Shown here: one piece after another, positions 15,392-23,685 of the stretch
Layout: the number at the start of each line of letters is the position of its first letter
Numbering within the stretch: the stretch's first letter is position 1
Assembly: GCA_947174885.1 (NCBI GenBank)
Contig: CAMWKO010000024.1
Span: 1-43,831 of the forward strand
Length of the DNA stretch: 43,831 nucleotides
Source of the DNA: an uncultured Clostridia bacterium
GTDB lineage: Bacteria > Bacillota > Clostridia > Lachnospirales > Lachnospiraceae
Direction of reading: 5' to 3'
Notes under the pieces: generated by a model
Database searches by the model: none
Seen by the model: only the letters and a program-made list of their open reading frames with translations
Told to the model about the DNA's origin: nothing
Program-made: the position numbers and the translations under genes

Positions 15392-17810
15392 CACTAAAAA
15401 AACAAATAAAAAGAACAAAAAGGGTAATAAAATAAAAGGATCTAAGCTTACTCAGATAAAAAAGGCAAGTGAGCCATTGTACGCTGTTCCGGAAAGTACT
15501 AATGAATGGATAGATATAAAGAAAATATCACAAAGTGGTATATTTGATTTGGGTGATAACATATATTCACGAACATATTCTTTTAGTGATATAAATTGGG
15601 AGGGTGAGCCTGAAGAAAGTCAGATACAATTATTTGATAAATTTGTTGAATTACTGGATTCTATTGATGCAAAGTTTAAAATTACAATGATGAATAGAAA
15701 AATAGATATGAAATCATTTACAGATGATATTTATATGAAAGAAAAGATGGATACATATGATTTATATCGGGATGCCTATAATGACCATTTTGATAATATA
15801 ATCAGTAAAACAAGAAATGGAATTGAACTGAGTAGATATATAACTATTTCCTGTGAAAGAAATTCATTTGATGAAGCAAAATCATATTTTAATACTGTAG
15901 AAAGTACTATTCAAAATTGCTTTAGGCAATTAGGGAGTGATTGTAAGGCATTAGATGGAAATGAACGGTTGGATATTATACAGAAGTTTTATACCAATGG
16001 TGAAGAATTTGTAATTAAAGCGGATGTAAATAACTATATAGACAACTATGATGATTTCACATCAGATATAGCTGCATCGTATATAGAATCGGATGAAGAA
16101 TACTTTGAATTAAATAAGAAAAAATACGGACAGGCATTATTTATATCAGCATATGATACAAATGAGCTGCCGGACAGATTTCTTAAATATCTGTGTGATA
16201 TTCCTTCTGAAAGTATTATTTCAATAGATTATGAGCCGATTCCTAAAAATGTTGCTAAAAATTTTATTGAAAACAAAATGCTGCAAATTGAAGCCAGAAT
16301 AATAAGACAGCAAAGAAGGAGAAATAAGAACAGAGATTTTTCTTCAGATATTTCATATCGTACCAGGAACGAAAAACTGGATGTTGAAGATATAATGGAT
16401 GACCTGCGTGATAATGATCAAAACGCATTATTCATATCAACAACAATAATTGTTGTTGCAGATTCAATAGATGAGCTTAACAGTAAGGTTGATTCGTTTA
16501 AAAATATATGTAGGAACAATGGATTAAAACTGGAAAGTTGCTATTTAAAACAGCGACAGGCAATTAGTACAGCGTTGCCTTTAGGGAAAAAGTATTTGGA
16601 AACGGGCAGATTTATGCTCACATCCTCAGCAGCTGCATTTGTTCCGTTTATATCAGAAGAGTTAAATGATTATTCAAAAGATTCATTAACTTATGGATAT
16701 AATCCTATATCTAAAAAGATAATACATGGTAACAGAAAAAAACTTCTTAATGGTAATGGTCTTATTTTGGGTAAACCGGGAGCCGGTAAAAGTGTGTCAC
16801 TAAAAGATGAATTATCACAGGTTTTCATGTCAACAAGTGATGATATTATAGTTATAGACCCTGCCGGTGAATGTTTGGATTTGGTAAATAAGTTTAATGG
16901 TTCATACTGTAATTTATCAAATAATGCTACAAATTTTATTAATCCTTTATCTGTTAATATAAATGATTTAGATGAAAATGATACAAACGGTATAATAGGT
17001 AGTAAATGTGAGCTTATGCTAAGTTTAAGTGAAAAAGCACATAAAAAAGAATTGTCTGCTATATTAATAAGCATTATAGATGAATGTACGAGAAAGTTAT
17101 ATTACGATATTATTAAGGGAAATAGAAAAGAAGAGCCTAAACTGGAGGATTTCCAAAAGGAACTTTGCCGGAGAACGGAAGATGCAGCACAAGAGCTGGC
17201 GATAGAATTTAATATTTTTATTAATGGTTCATTAAATATATTTAATCATAAAACTAATATTGATATAAAAAACAGGTTTATGTGTTTTGGTATTCGGGAT
17301 TTAGGGGAAAGATTATTCACTATGGCAATGGTAAATGTTATGGAATTTATTAAAAATAAAGTCTATGAAAATTTCATGAAAGGAATTGCAACATGGGTAT
17401 TTATTGATGAATATCATATTCTTCTTGGTGATGAATTTACTGAAACATATTTGTATAAATTTATTAAGGAAGTAAGAAAACTTTTAGGAATTGTTACCTG
17501 TTCCACACAGAATGTAAAAGACTTTTTTCAATCATATAAGCCGGCAACAATGTTTGAAAATTGCGAATATATTGTTTTGCATAGACAAGGACCTTCTGAT
17601 GCAAGGGATTTAGTTGGTCTTATTGATAAATTAAATACGGAAGCTGCAAAATATCTTACGTCTTGTGATGCAGGATGTGGAATCATGATTTGGGGTAACA
17701 GTGTACTGAGATTTAACAGACAATTTGAAAAAGATAACATTTTGTACAATTTGTTTAATACTAACGGTCATGAAAAGGCTACCATAAGTCAAGGGATAAA
17801 AGAGGTGTAA
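15384..17810 (+). CDS. VirB4-type conjugation ATPase
   Basis: An 808-residue protein. A GTG at 15375 is in frame, but ATG 15384 has GAAGGTG at a normal distance and is preferred. The first 380 residues form the VirB4 N-terminal domain. Walker A GKPGAGKS lies near 463-470, followed by DIIVIDPAGECLDLV. Walker B is TWVFIDEYHILLGDEF near 675, and CSTQNVKDFF follows. It powers assembly and transport in the type IV secretion system at the membrane. The next gene starts 2 bases after its stop. Confidence 0.94.
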   Translation: MINTKKTNKKNKKGNKIKGSKLTQIKKASEPLYAVPESTNEWIDIKKISQSGIFDLGDNIYSRTYSFSDINWEGEPEESQIQLFDKFVELLDSIDAKFKITMMNRKIDMKSFTDDIYMKEKMDTYDLYRDAYNDHFDNIISKTRNGIELSRYITISCERNSFDEAKSYFNTVESTIQNCFRQLGSDCKALDGNERLDIIQKFYTNGEEFVIKADVNNYIDNYDDFTSDIAASYIESDEEYFELNKKKYGQALFISAYDTNELPDRFLKYLCDIPSESIISIDYEPIPKNVAKNFIENKMLQIEARIIRQQRRRNKNRDFSSDISYRTRNEKLDVEDIMDDLRDNDQNALFISTTIIVVADSIDELNSKVDSFKNICRNNGLKLESCYLKQRQAISTALPLGKKYLETGRFMLTSSAAAFVPFISEELNDYSKDSLTYGYNPISKKIIHGNRKKLLNGNGLILGKPGAGKSVSLKDELSQVFMSTSDDIIVIDPAGECLDLVNKFNGSYCNLSNNATNFINPLSVNINDLDENDTNGIIGSKCELMLSLSEKAHKKELSAILISIIDECTRKLYYDIIKGNRKEEPKLEDFQKELCRRTEDAAQELAIEFNIFINGSLNIFNHKTNIDIKNRFMCFGIRDLGERLFTMAMVNVMEFIKNKVYENFMKGIATWVFIDEYHILLGDEFTETYLYKFIKEVRKLLGIVTCSTQNVKDFFQSYKPATMFENCEYIVLHRQGPSDARDLVGLIDKLNTEAAKYLTSCDAGCGIMIWGNSVLRFNRQFEKDNILYNLFNTNGHEKATISQGIKEV

Positions 17811-17812
17811 TA

Positions 17813-20233
17813 ATGGATAAAACAGAAGTAAAAGAATTTATGCGTAATGATTATCTTGAATCATTGTCTAAGAATAGAAAACATAAGAGTACTCGTGACG
17901 AGTACTCTTATGTTAGTAAGTATGGAAATACTGTTAAAACATCAAAGTCAAAGAGTGATGAAACAAATACAAATGAAGAATATGAACAGGAGCTTAAAAA
18001 AAACAAAAATAAAAATGATGAAAGTAGTAGAAATTCAAGATATATATTAAGTAATAATAAGAACAGGCATCATCTGAATAGAAAGTATATATCAAAAGCA
18101 GAAAATAGTAAAAAATATATTAGTCAGATTAATACAAATGGCAAGTATATATATGATACTATTAAGATAGAGGGTACGGATAAAGTAAGAAATGATTTTT
18201 TTAAAAGCAATAAAAAAGAATATTCTATAAATTTGAATAAAAATGCCAAGATAAAGTCAAAGAAAAAATCAAGCAAAAAAAGAACCGGTAATAGATTAAC
18301 CAACAATGTTAAGAACAGGATTTTAGATGTCTATATTAATGATTTAATCGGAAAGGATAATAGAGATTTAAGAAGAATTATAAAAGCAGCAATTAAAGCT
18401 GTATCTAAGGTGGCAAAATCTATTGCTACATTAACAATACATATCGGATTACAGATTATTACAAAGCTGTTAAGTATTATAGTTTCTTTTTTAGGTGTTC
18501 CATTGGTAATTGCAATTATATTTATTGCAGTATTTAATTATCTTTTTGATGAGGGTAGAAATTATAATAATAATTATATTGCAAAAGCAAGTATTGAGCA
18601 GAGCCTTATGGAAGTGGGGTTATCGTTAGATAATGAGATATATAACTATACAGAGATTATAAGTGATATTTCTCCATTGGAGCTGCGTAGAAATATAGCA
18701 CTAATATCATTAGTGAAAAATAATTATGATGTTTTTGATGAAGAAAATATGTCGGAAGCAGATAAAAAAATAGTAAGTGATGTTGTTGAGAAGCTGATTA
18801 ATGTTTCCTTAGAATATCAGACGCAAAAAATTACTATTCAGGATGGAGATATTATCGGGCAAAAAAGTATTTCTGAATACATATATAATGGACATGACTA
18901 TTCAAGTAAAGGTATCCTGTTTTGGAAAGAGTTTGGTCTGCATGGCTCGGATGGAAGCTATGATATGTTTGATAATATATTATTGCAATATGTATGTGAT
19001 ATACAAGGGCATAGTATCTGTGACAACTGTATGTTAGATGCGACTTTAGGGGATCAGTTATTCATACCTATTGTTGTTGATCATCGCTCATCAATACCAC
19101 TTGGAAGCATTATTGAGGTACATACCAATGACGGAAAAATATATTATTGTGAAGTAATATGTAAAGCACATGAGTTTAATAATGCAGAGAACGATGAGTA
19201 TGATTTATGTTTTTTTTCAACTACTAAATTGGCATTGGGAAAAAGTTATTTTTATCAGGATGAATTTGGTTGTATAGCCAGGATTAATAATATAACCGGT
19301 CCATATAATTCTGATTTGGCAGATATACATAGCAGTAACGGCGATGTGTTTATGTCATCTGAAGATGTAGTGTTATATTATCGTACAGCTACGGATTTAA
19401 TTAATAAAAATCCGGATTTTTTTAAGGAAAATGCCAAGCGGTTATATAATTATTTTACTGATAATGGATATACAGCATATAGCAATGTGGATGAAGTACA
19501 AAAAGAATTGGAATACCGGTTTGAAATGGAATATGGAGATGATGGAGCAATATATTCTAAATCAATGGTTGTAGATGAAGGTGATCCTGAATTTGAAGAT
19601 TTGGTAACTAATTATAATGGTATTCCTGAAAACTTATATAATAGGATGAATGTTACTGGGAAAATAATTAATATTCAATCACTTACTATAGATCAGTTTA
19701 TTGTAAATGCTACAAATGATGATGGTACTCCATATCTTACAAGTGACCAGATAAAGCTGCTACAACAACTGGTAATGATGTATGATGAGGGGCATGAGGG
19801 ATTAAAAAATTATGTGGATTCAATATTTTGTGGCAAGCTGCAGGATACATTGGTGGATAATGTTACGAATTGTGTTAATAACAACGAATGTAACTATAAG
19901 ACTATGCCAGAATTAATTGCTAATGAGTATTTAAAATCGGGAATATTCTGTAATGCCACACTTAATAACTTATGTAAGCAGTTTGAAGATAGTAATAATT
20001 TAGTATTTAATTCTAAACAGTATATTATTGAAAAAGGGGATTTAATATTTGTTGAAGATGCTCAGGTAAGTATACTGTTTACAAGACCGGATAGAACTAC
20101 ATCATATGTGGGTAATGTAATGGTTTATATTGGAGAAAATAAATGCGTATATCAGGATGATAATGGGAAGTTTTGTATAACAGATGTTCCAGACAATAAT
20201 GATATTGTTTTTATTGGAAGATTCAATTACTGA
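17813..20233 (+). CDS. Large membrane-anchored transfer protein, 806 aa
   Basis: The product has a basic, disordered N-terminus of about 200 residues, one or two membrane helices (about 205-245, LTIHIGLQIITKLLSIIVSFLG then LVIAIIFIAVFNYLF) and a large exported part. The position after VirB4 is usually taken by a VirB1-like hydrolase with an NlpC/P60 or CHAP domain. The last 65 residues resemble the end of an NlpC/P60 fold (KGDLIFVEDAQ...VGNVMVYIGENKCVYQ), but Asn stands where the catalytic His of GHVG is expected and no DCSG-like Cys is seen. It may be a non-catalytic channel scaffold. The palindrome lies inside its 5' end. It is the last gene of the transfer operon. Confidence 0.72.
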   Translation: MDKTEVKEFMRNDYLESLSKNRKHKSTRDEYSYVSKYGNTVKTSKSKSDETNTNEEYEQELKKNKNKNDESSRNSRYILSNNKNRHHLNRKYISKAENSKKYISQINTNGKYIYDTIKIEGTDKVRNDFFKSNKKEYSINLNKNAKIKSKKKSSKKRTGNRLTNNVKNRILDVYINDLIGKDNRDLRRIIKAAIKAVSKVAKSIATLTIHIGLQIITKLLSIIVSFLGVPLVIAIIFIAVFNYLFDEGRNYNNNYIAKASIEQSLMEVGLSLDNEIYNYTEIISDISPLELRRNIALISLVKNNYDVFDEENMSEADKKIVSDVVEKLINVSLEYQTQKITIQDGDIIGQKSISEYIYNGHDYSSKGILFWKEFGLHGSDGSYDMFDNILLQYVCDIQGHSICDNCMLDATLGDQLFIPIVVDHRSSIPLGSIIEVHTNDGKIYYCEVICKAHEFNNAENDEYDLCFFSTTKLALGKSYFYQDEFGCIARINNITGPYNSDLADIHSSNGDVFMSSEDVVLYYRTATDLINKNPDFFKENAKRLYNYFTDNGYTAYSNVDEVQKELEYRFEMEYGDDGAIYSKSMVVDEGDPEFEDLVTNYNGIPENLYNRMNVTGKIINIQSLTIDQFIVNATNDDGTPYLTSDQIKLLQQLVMMYDEGHEGLKNYVDSIFCGKLQDTLVDNVTNCVNNNECNYKTMPELIANEYLKSGIFCNATLNNLCKQFEDSNNLVFNSKQYIIEKGDLIFVEDAQVSILFTRPDRTTSYVGNVMVYIGENKCVYQDDNGKFCITDVPDNNDIVFIGRFNY
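17882..17912. repeat. Dispersed palindrome, copy 3, intragenic and extended
   Basis: The perfect 19-bp core is at 17888-17906, and six more flanking bases on each side (CATAAG and CTTATG) also pair, making 15-bp arms. It encodes residues STRDEYSY of the disordered N-terminus of the 806-residue protein. It is the only copy inside a gene. Confidence 0.95.
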
Positions 20234-20258
20234 GTTTAAAAGTCACCACAAATAACTT

Positions 20259-20315
20259 CTACCTCTACAGACAGATAAAAGAAATTTAATTATTTCAATA
20301 TGTCTGTAGAGGTAG
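20259..20315. terminator. Long inverted repeat between convergent genes
   Basis: The perfect 15-bp arms CTACCTCTACAGACA (20259-20273) and TGTCTGTAGAGGTAG (20301-20315) surround a 27-base AT-rich loop. It lies between the convergent ends of the transfer operon and the integrase gene. It may be a two-way terminator, though no strong T run follows, or a recombination-related site because it is next to int. Confidence 0.6.
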
Positions 20316-20343
20316 GATTGTATCTATATTAGGATATTTAAAT

Positions 20344-21546
20344 TTAATTTATAGAAATAAGGTTATCCAATTTGTCATTAAGATTTTCTTTGAGCTCATC
20401 CAGCTGGGCATAGACAGTAAGAATCATTTGTATGTCAGTATGTCCCATTAGTTTGGCAGCCTGCTTAGTAGTAACATTGGAATAATATAGCATAGTAGCA
20501 TAATTCCTCCTAAAGGTATAGGATGTGAGATTATTAACATTTAAAAATATCTTTTTCTTATTACGTTTTGAATTTTGTAACAATAAGTTATATTCATCTT
20601 CAGATATGTAATCCAGATAATTAATTTCATTATATTTTTGAATTTTATCAACTATGTTATTAAACAAAATTCTATATGAAGTGTTTGTAATTATGTCTGA
20701 AAATTTTGAGGAAAGGCAGTAGGTTTTTTCCTTTATCTGAGTGATATATTCGTTAAGGAAACCCTGAGCCGATAAAGGAATATACATTTTACGATACCCG
20801 GCTCTTGTTTTAGTGCCTTTAATTATCATCTTTTTTTCGTTACTATTATAAATAGCAGCTCTTGATACAGTAACTGTATTTGTTGAAAAATCAAAATCTC
20901 CCGGTTTTAAAGCCTTAATCTCTTCCGGTCGTAAACCAAAATAGTAAAGCATATACAATAAAAATTTTTCTTTATCCGTAAAATCAGATATATATTTGAT
21001 TGCATCAAGCTCTTCGCTAAGTAAAGCTCGTTTTTCTGTTGGTTTGTAAATGGGTAATTTTATCATTTTTGAATAACATGGATTATACTCAATAATTTTT
21101 AAATCTATAGCATAGTTAAATAATTGTTTAAGCGTAAGCATAATTTTCTTGCAGGTACAAGGCTTAGAAAAGTGTTTATTAATTAAAAGCTGAATATCTT
21201 CCTGCGATATGTTTCTTATAAGGTAATAGCCTAAGCTATCATTAATATGCTTAATAGCTGTTAGATACATTTCCTGAGTATTATGTTCTTTGTTTTCCTG
21301 AAACAGGGTAAACCATTTATCTGTAAGCTGCGACATGGTCGTATTAAGTGTATCCTGATGATTTATGTAGCTGTTTTTATTAAACTGATATTTTTCGTCA
21401 TACTTTAACTTCAATATTTCTAATTCTTTAGACGTTTTTGCGTATATGGATTTTCTTATAATTTTACCGGTGGAGGCATCAATTCCTATAGTAACTTTTG
21501 TCTGATAAAGATTGTTTTTTCCTTTAGTATATTTGCTCTTTGGCAT
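20344..21546 (-). CDS. int: Tyrosine recombinase (integrase)
   Basis: This 400-residue protein has an N-terminal arm-binding region, a SAM-like core-binding domain (about 70-165) and a catalytic domain. Catalytic residues are R206 (FGLRPEEIK), a Lys near 244-246 (KGTKTRAGYR), R346 (YTFRRNYATML), H369 (LMGHT) and nucleophile Y379 (VYAQL). The box II His of HxxR is Tyr here (Y343), a tolerated variant. It would integrate and excise the element. A GGGAGG is 8 bases from the start. It faces away from the window's other operons and lies near the middle of the element rather than at an end, which is unusual. A divergent XRE gene shares its promoter region. Confidence 0.93.
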   Translation of the reverse strand: MPKSKYTKGKNNLYQTKVTIGIDASTGKIIRKSIYAKTSKELEILKLKYDEKYQFNKNSYINHQDTLNTTMSQLTDKWFTLFQENKEHNTQEMYLTAIKHINDSLGYYLIRNISQEDIQLLINKHFSKPCTCKKIMLTLKQLFNYAIDLKIIEYNPCYSKMIKLPIYKPTEKRALLSEELDAIKYISDFTDKEKFLLYMLYYFGLRPEEIKALKPGDFDFSTNTVTVSRAAIYNSNEKKMIIKGTKTRAGYRKMYIPLSAQGFLNEYITQIKEKTYCLSSKFSDIITNTSYRILFNNIVDKIQKYNEINYLDYISEDEYNLLLQNSKRNKKKIFLNVNNLTSYTFRRNYATMLYYSNVTTKQAAKLMGHTDIQMILTVYAQLDELKENLNDKLDNLISIN

Positions 21547-21627
21547 AGAAATTCCTCCCTGTACTTTACTTTTTTTTTAACTATAGCATATGATTTATAA
21601 AAATAATAATTAATATTCTGTTACATA

Positions 21628-21644
21628 GTGTATATCTTATACAC
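21628..21644. promoter_or_regulatory. Operator-like dyad between int and XRE gene
   Basis: GTGTATA-TCT-TATACAC is a perfect dyad in the 122-base gap between the divergent int and XRE genes, 24 bases before the XRE start. It is a likely binding site of that regulator and could control both genes. Confidence 0.5.
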
Positions 21645-21668
21645 GATATGGGATGAAAGGATAGTATA

Positions 21669-21866
21669 ATGTACATAATGCTATATGAAGCAAGGATGAA
21701 GAAAAAAATTACAATAGTAAAATTAGCTGAAATATCAGGATTATCTAAAAGTGCAATTAACAATTATGAAAATGGAAAATCCTGTCCAAACTTAATTCAA
21801 CTTGAAATATTAGCTCAATCCTTAGGATGTCGTATAATTGACCTGTTTGAGTCAGATTATAAATAG
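21669..21866 (+). CDS. Small XRE-family regulator
   Basis: The 65-residue product is a single Cro/CI-type HTH: ARMKKKITIVKLAEISGLSKSAINNYENGKSCPN, with the rest closing the five-helix bundle. GAAAGG precedes the first ATG; an ATG three codons later is possible. It is divergent from int and lies next to a dyad, suggesting control of integration or of itself. Such small XRE genes commonly sit beside integrases in conjugative elements. Confidence 0.85.
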   Translation: MYIMLYEARMKKKITIVKLAEISGLSKSAINNYENGKSCPNLIQLEILAQSLGCRIIDLFESDYK

Positions 21867-21901
21867 CATATTTCAAAAAAAAAATATATAGTTTTAGAAA
21901 A

Positions 21902-21921
21902 ATTTCCATAATTATGGAAAT
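21902..21921. promoter_or_regulatory. Perfect palindrome upstream of the 37-residue ORF
   Basis: ATTTCCATAATTATGGAAAT is a perfect 20-bp palindrome, 36 bases after the XRE stop and 77 before the next small ORF. It could be an operator or a small terminator; no T run follows. Confidence 0.4.
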
Positions 21922-21997
21922 ATGGAGATGAAATATTGATATATTTATTTTTATATGTTATTTCTTAGAAAAGTAAATATACCTTAAGGAGGAAATA

Positions 21998-22111
21998 ATG
22001 GAGGAGCAGAAGAAAATACTTATTGAGAGAATAATGGATTGCAATGATAAACAAATTATTGATTATTTATATTATTTTGTGTTGGAATATATAAGAATTA
22101 ATTTGGGATGA
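21998..22111 (+). CDS. Very small protein next to the XRE regulator, 37 aa
   Basis: A frame with an excellent ribosome binding site (AAGGAGG) encodes MEEQKKILIERIMDCNDKQIIDYLYYFVLEYIRIN in two parts: an amphipathic helix and a hydrophobic helix. Short proteins of this design, reading roughly 'KMI..L.KC....L..IY.FV..L', are common next to XRE genes in Firmicute mobile elements. The role is unknown. The following 206 bases to 22317 hold no gene that I can support; they include a weak dyad CATTATTGAGTAATG. Confidence 0.6.
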   Translation: MEEQKKILIERIMDCNDKQIIDYLYYFVLEYIRINLG

Positions 22112-22317
22112 TATATTTTTCAAGATTATAGAAAAAGTAGTAGTTGATATTGAAATATTACTTTGATATATTCTAATCAGGAGAAGGAACACTTGAAACA
22201 CCAAACCTAATAATAAAGCCTTGCATTAAAGTATGGCTGTCATTATTGAGTAATGGTGGATTTTCTTTATTAGCAGATTAGAGAGCTGTTATAGTAGAAG
22301 AAGTATATGGAGGAAAG

Positions 22318-22962
22318 ATGATATTTAAAAAGAATATATGGAATGAGGATATAAATGAATCGCAACTTTTAAAAAGGCAAGTAAATGGATTTAATGATCC
22401 ATGCATAATGAAATATTCTCCATTATTATTTAGTGCTTTTTATAAGGAAGAATTTAAGGAAAATGAGATGAAAAAGGAATATATTCGTTCATTTATAGAG
22501 GCAGCCAAATCATTAGCAAAAAGCGAAAGTAATCAACAACCAAATATGAATGGAATATTTAAAATATTTCATAATTATTCTTTAACATTACCAACATTAT
22601 ATCTATGTAGGCATAGTATAGAAATAGCAATTAAATATTCTTTAGAAGCAATGAAAGTTGAGTATAAAAAAATCCATAAACTAAAAGAACTTTGGAAGAA
22701 ATTACTTGACTCAATTCCTGATGAATTAAAAAATGGAGAAGAAAGAACTATAATAAAAAATATGAGTTTGTTTATAGATATTATGAACAATTTAGATGAG
22801 AATGGACAAAAGTTACGTTATGCTATACAAACTAATGGGAAGTTAAGCCAAGATAATTTTTTGTGGGTTTATTTACAAAATATTGTGGAAAGTACAGAAA
22901 ATTTTGTTAATCAGATATTAAATATAGATGTTGATAAAATATTAAAAGAAAAAAAGCAATAA
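22318..22962 (+). CDS. HEPN-like protein, 214 aa
   Basis: The middle of this all-helical protein carries RHSIEIAIKYSLEAM...KKIHKLKELWKKL (about 98-129). The arrangement (R/H)-x2-E-x3-K...H-x-L-x2-LW is seen in HEPN-like and Abi-related proteins, where a small helical bundle often acts as an RNase or partner of a nucleotidyltransferase. No partner nucleotidyltransferase gene is next to it. A GGAGG lies 3-4 bases further upstream than ideal. It could be a defence or toxin cargo gene. The family call is by motif and is not certain. Confidence 0.5.
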   Translation: MIFKKNIWNEDINESQLLKRQVNGFNDPCIMKYSPLLFSAFYKEEFKENEMKKEYIRSFIEAAKSLAKSESNQQPNMNGIFKIFHNYSLTLPTLYLCRHSIEIAIKYSLEAMKVEYKKIHKLKELWKKLLDSIPDELKNGEERTIIKNMSLFIDIMNNLDENGQKLRYAIQTNGKLSQDNFLWVYLQNIVESTENFVNQILNIDVDKILKEKKQ

Positions 22963-23137
22963 TATATAACTGAAATATAATTTACAGAGGACTTTGGTAA
23001 TATTATTCTTTGAAATACATAACAATAAACAATTAAAAAAAGGAAATGTCAATAATGGAAATAAACCGGATAATGTAGAGAATATAAATAGAGGGAGAAG
23101 CAGATAACAGATACTAAAAAAAAGAGTAAATGCAGTA

Positions 23138-23166
23138 TTGACAATATACCCAAAAGGGTATATAAC
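23138..23166 (+). promoter_or_regulatory. Strong promoter overlapped by a dyad
   Basis: TTGACA (23138-23143), a 17-base spacer and TATAAC (23161-23166) form a near-consensus promoter. The dyad ATATACCC-AAAA-GGGTATAT (23144-23163) fills the spacer and overlaps the -10 box. It is well placed for autorepression by the XRE protein encoded at 23405. Confidence 0.65.
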
Positions 23167-23200
23167 CTAATTAAGGTAAAGGACAAAGTCCAAATAAAAA

Positions 23201-23404
23201 TTGAAAGGCAAGCACAGCTTGAAAGGTAAAAAATATGGAAAAGAGTGGGAAAGATTAACTAATATAGATAAAGAAAGAAGAGAAAGTTATATAGTTGGTT
23301 TAGCAAATGTGCAAGAATATGAAAAAGATAAATGGCAATTTGCTGAAGATGAGAATGGAAATATTGATAGCGATATTTATGAAATAGCGAAAGAATATAA
23401 GTAA
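23201..23404 (+). CDS. Small acidic protein paired with an XRE gene, 67 aa
   Basis: The frame begins with TTG and has no convincing ribosome binding site, so the true start may be different or the gene partly decayed. The C-terminal part reads VQEYEKDKWQFAEDENGNIDSDIYEIAKEY, which is acidic and looks like a conserved small protein, but I cannot name it. Its stop codon touches the start of the XRE gene (TAAATG), indicating co-translation. A strong promoter is 35 bases upstream. Confidence 0.45.
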   Translation: MKGKHSLKGKKYGKEWERLTNIDKERRESYIVGLANVQEYEKDKWQFAEDENGNIDSDIYEIAKEYK

Positions 23405-23596
23405 ATGAATATTAGTGAAAATATAAAAAAAGAAAGAAAAAAAGCAGGTATGACACAAAAAGAACTCGCTGAAAAATTAGGTGTATATCAAAAAGATATA
23501 AGTAGGTGGGAAACCGGAGAGAGGACACCTTCTATAAGGAATATATATAGAATATGTGAAGTTTTAGATATTCCAGTAAATATATTACTTAAGTAA
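23405..23596 (+). CDS. Small XRE-family regulator
   Basis: A 63-residue protein that is one complete Cro/CI HTH: IKKERKKAGMTQKELAEKLG, recognition helix YQKDISRWETGERTPS. It starts at the base after the stop codon of the small acidic protein, so the two form an operon, perhaps a regulator/partner or antitoxin/toxin pair. The promoter upstream contains an inverted repeat that this protein may bind. Confidence 0.88.
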   Translation: MNISENIKKERKKAGMTQKELAEKLGVYQKDISRWETGERTPSIRNIYRICEVLDIPVNILLK

Positions 23597-23643
23597 AACT
23601 GTAAAATACAATAGCGGAAATTGTTGTAAAATCGTTAGAAATA

Positions 23644-23662
23644 AGTACTCGTCACGAGTACA
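23644..23662. repeat. Dispersed palindrome, copy 4 (one mismatch)
   Basis: AGTACTCGTCACGAGTACA: the central base is C (the same palindrome read on the other strand) and the last base is A instead of T. It lies 47 bases after the XRE stop and 23 before the surface protein gene. Confidence 0.93.
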
Positions 23663-23685
23663 TAGAGCGGTTAGGAGGGTTTAAT

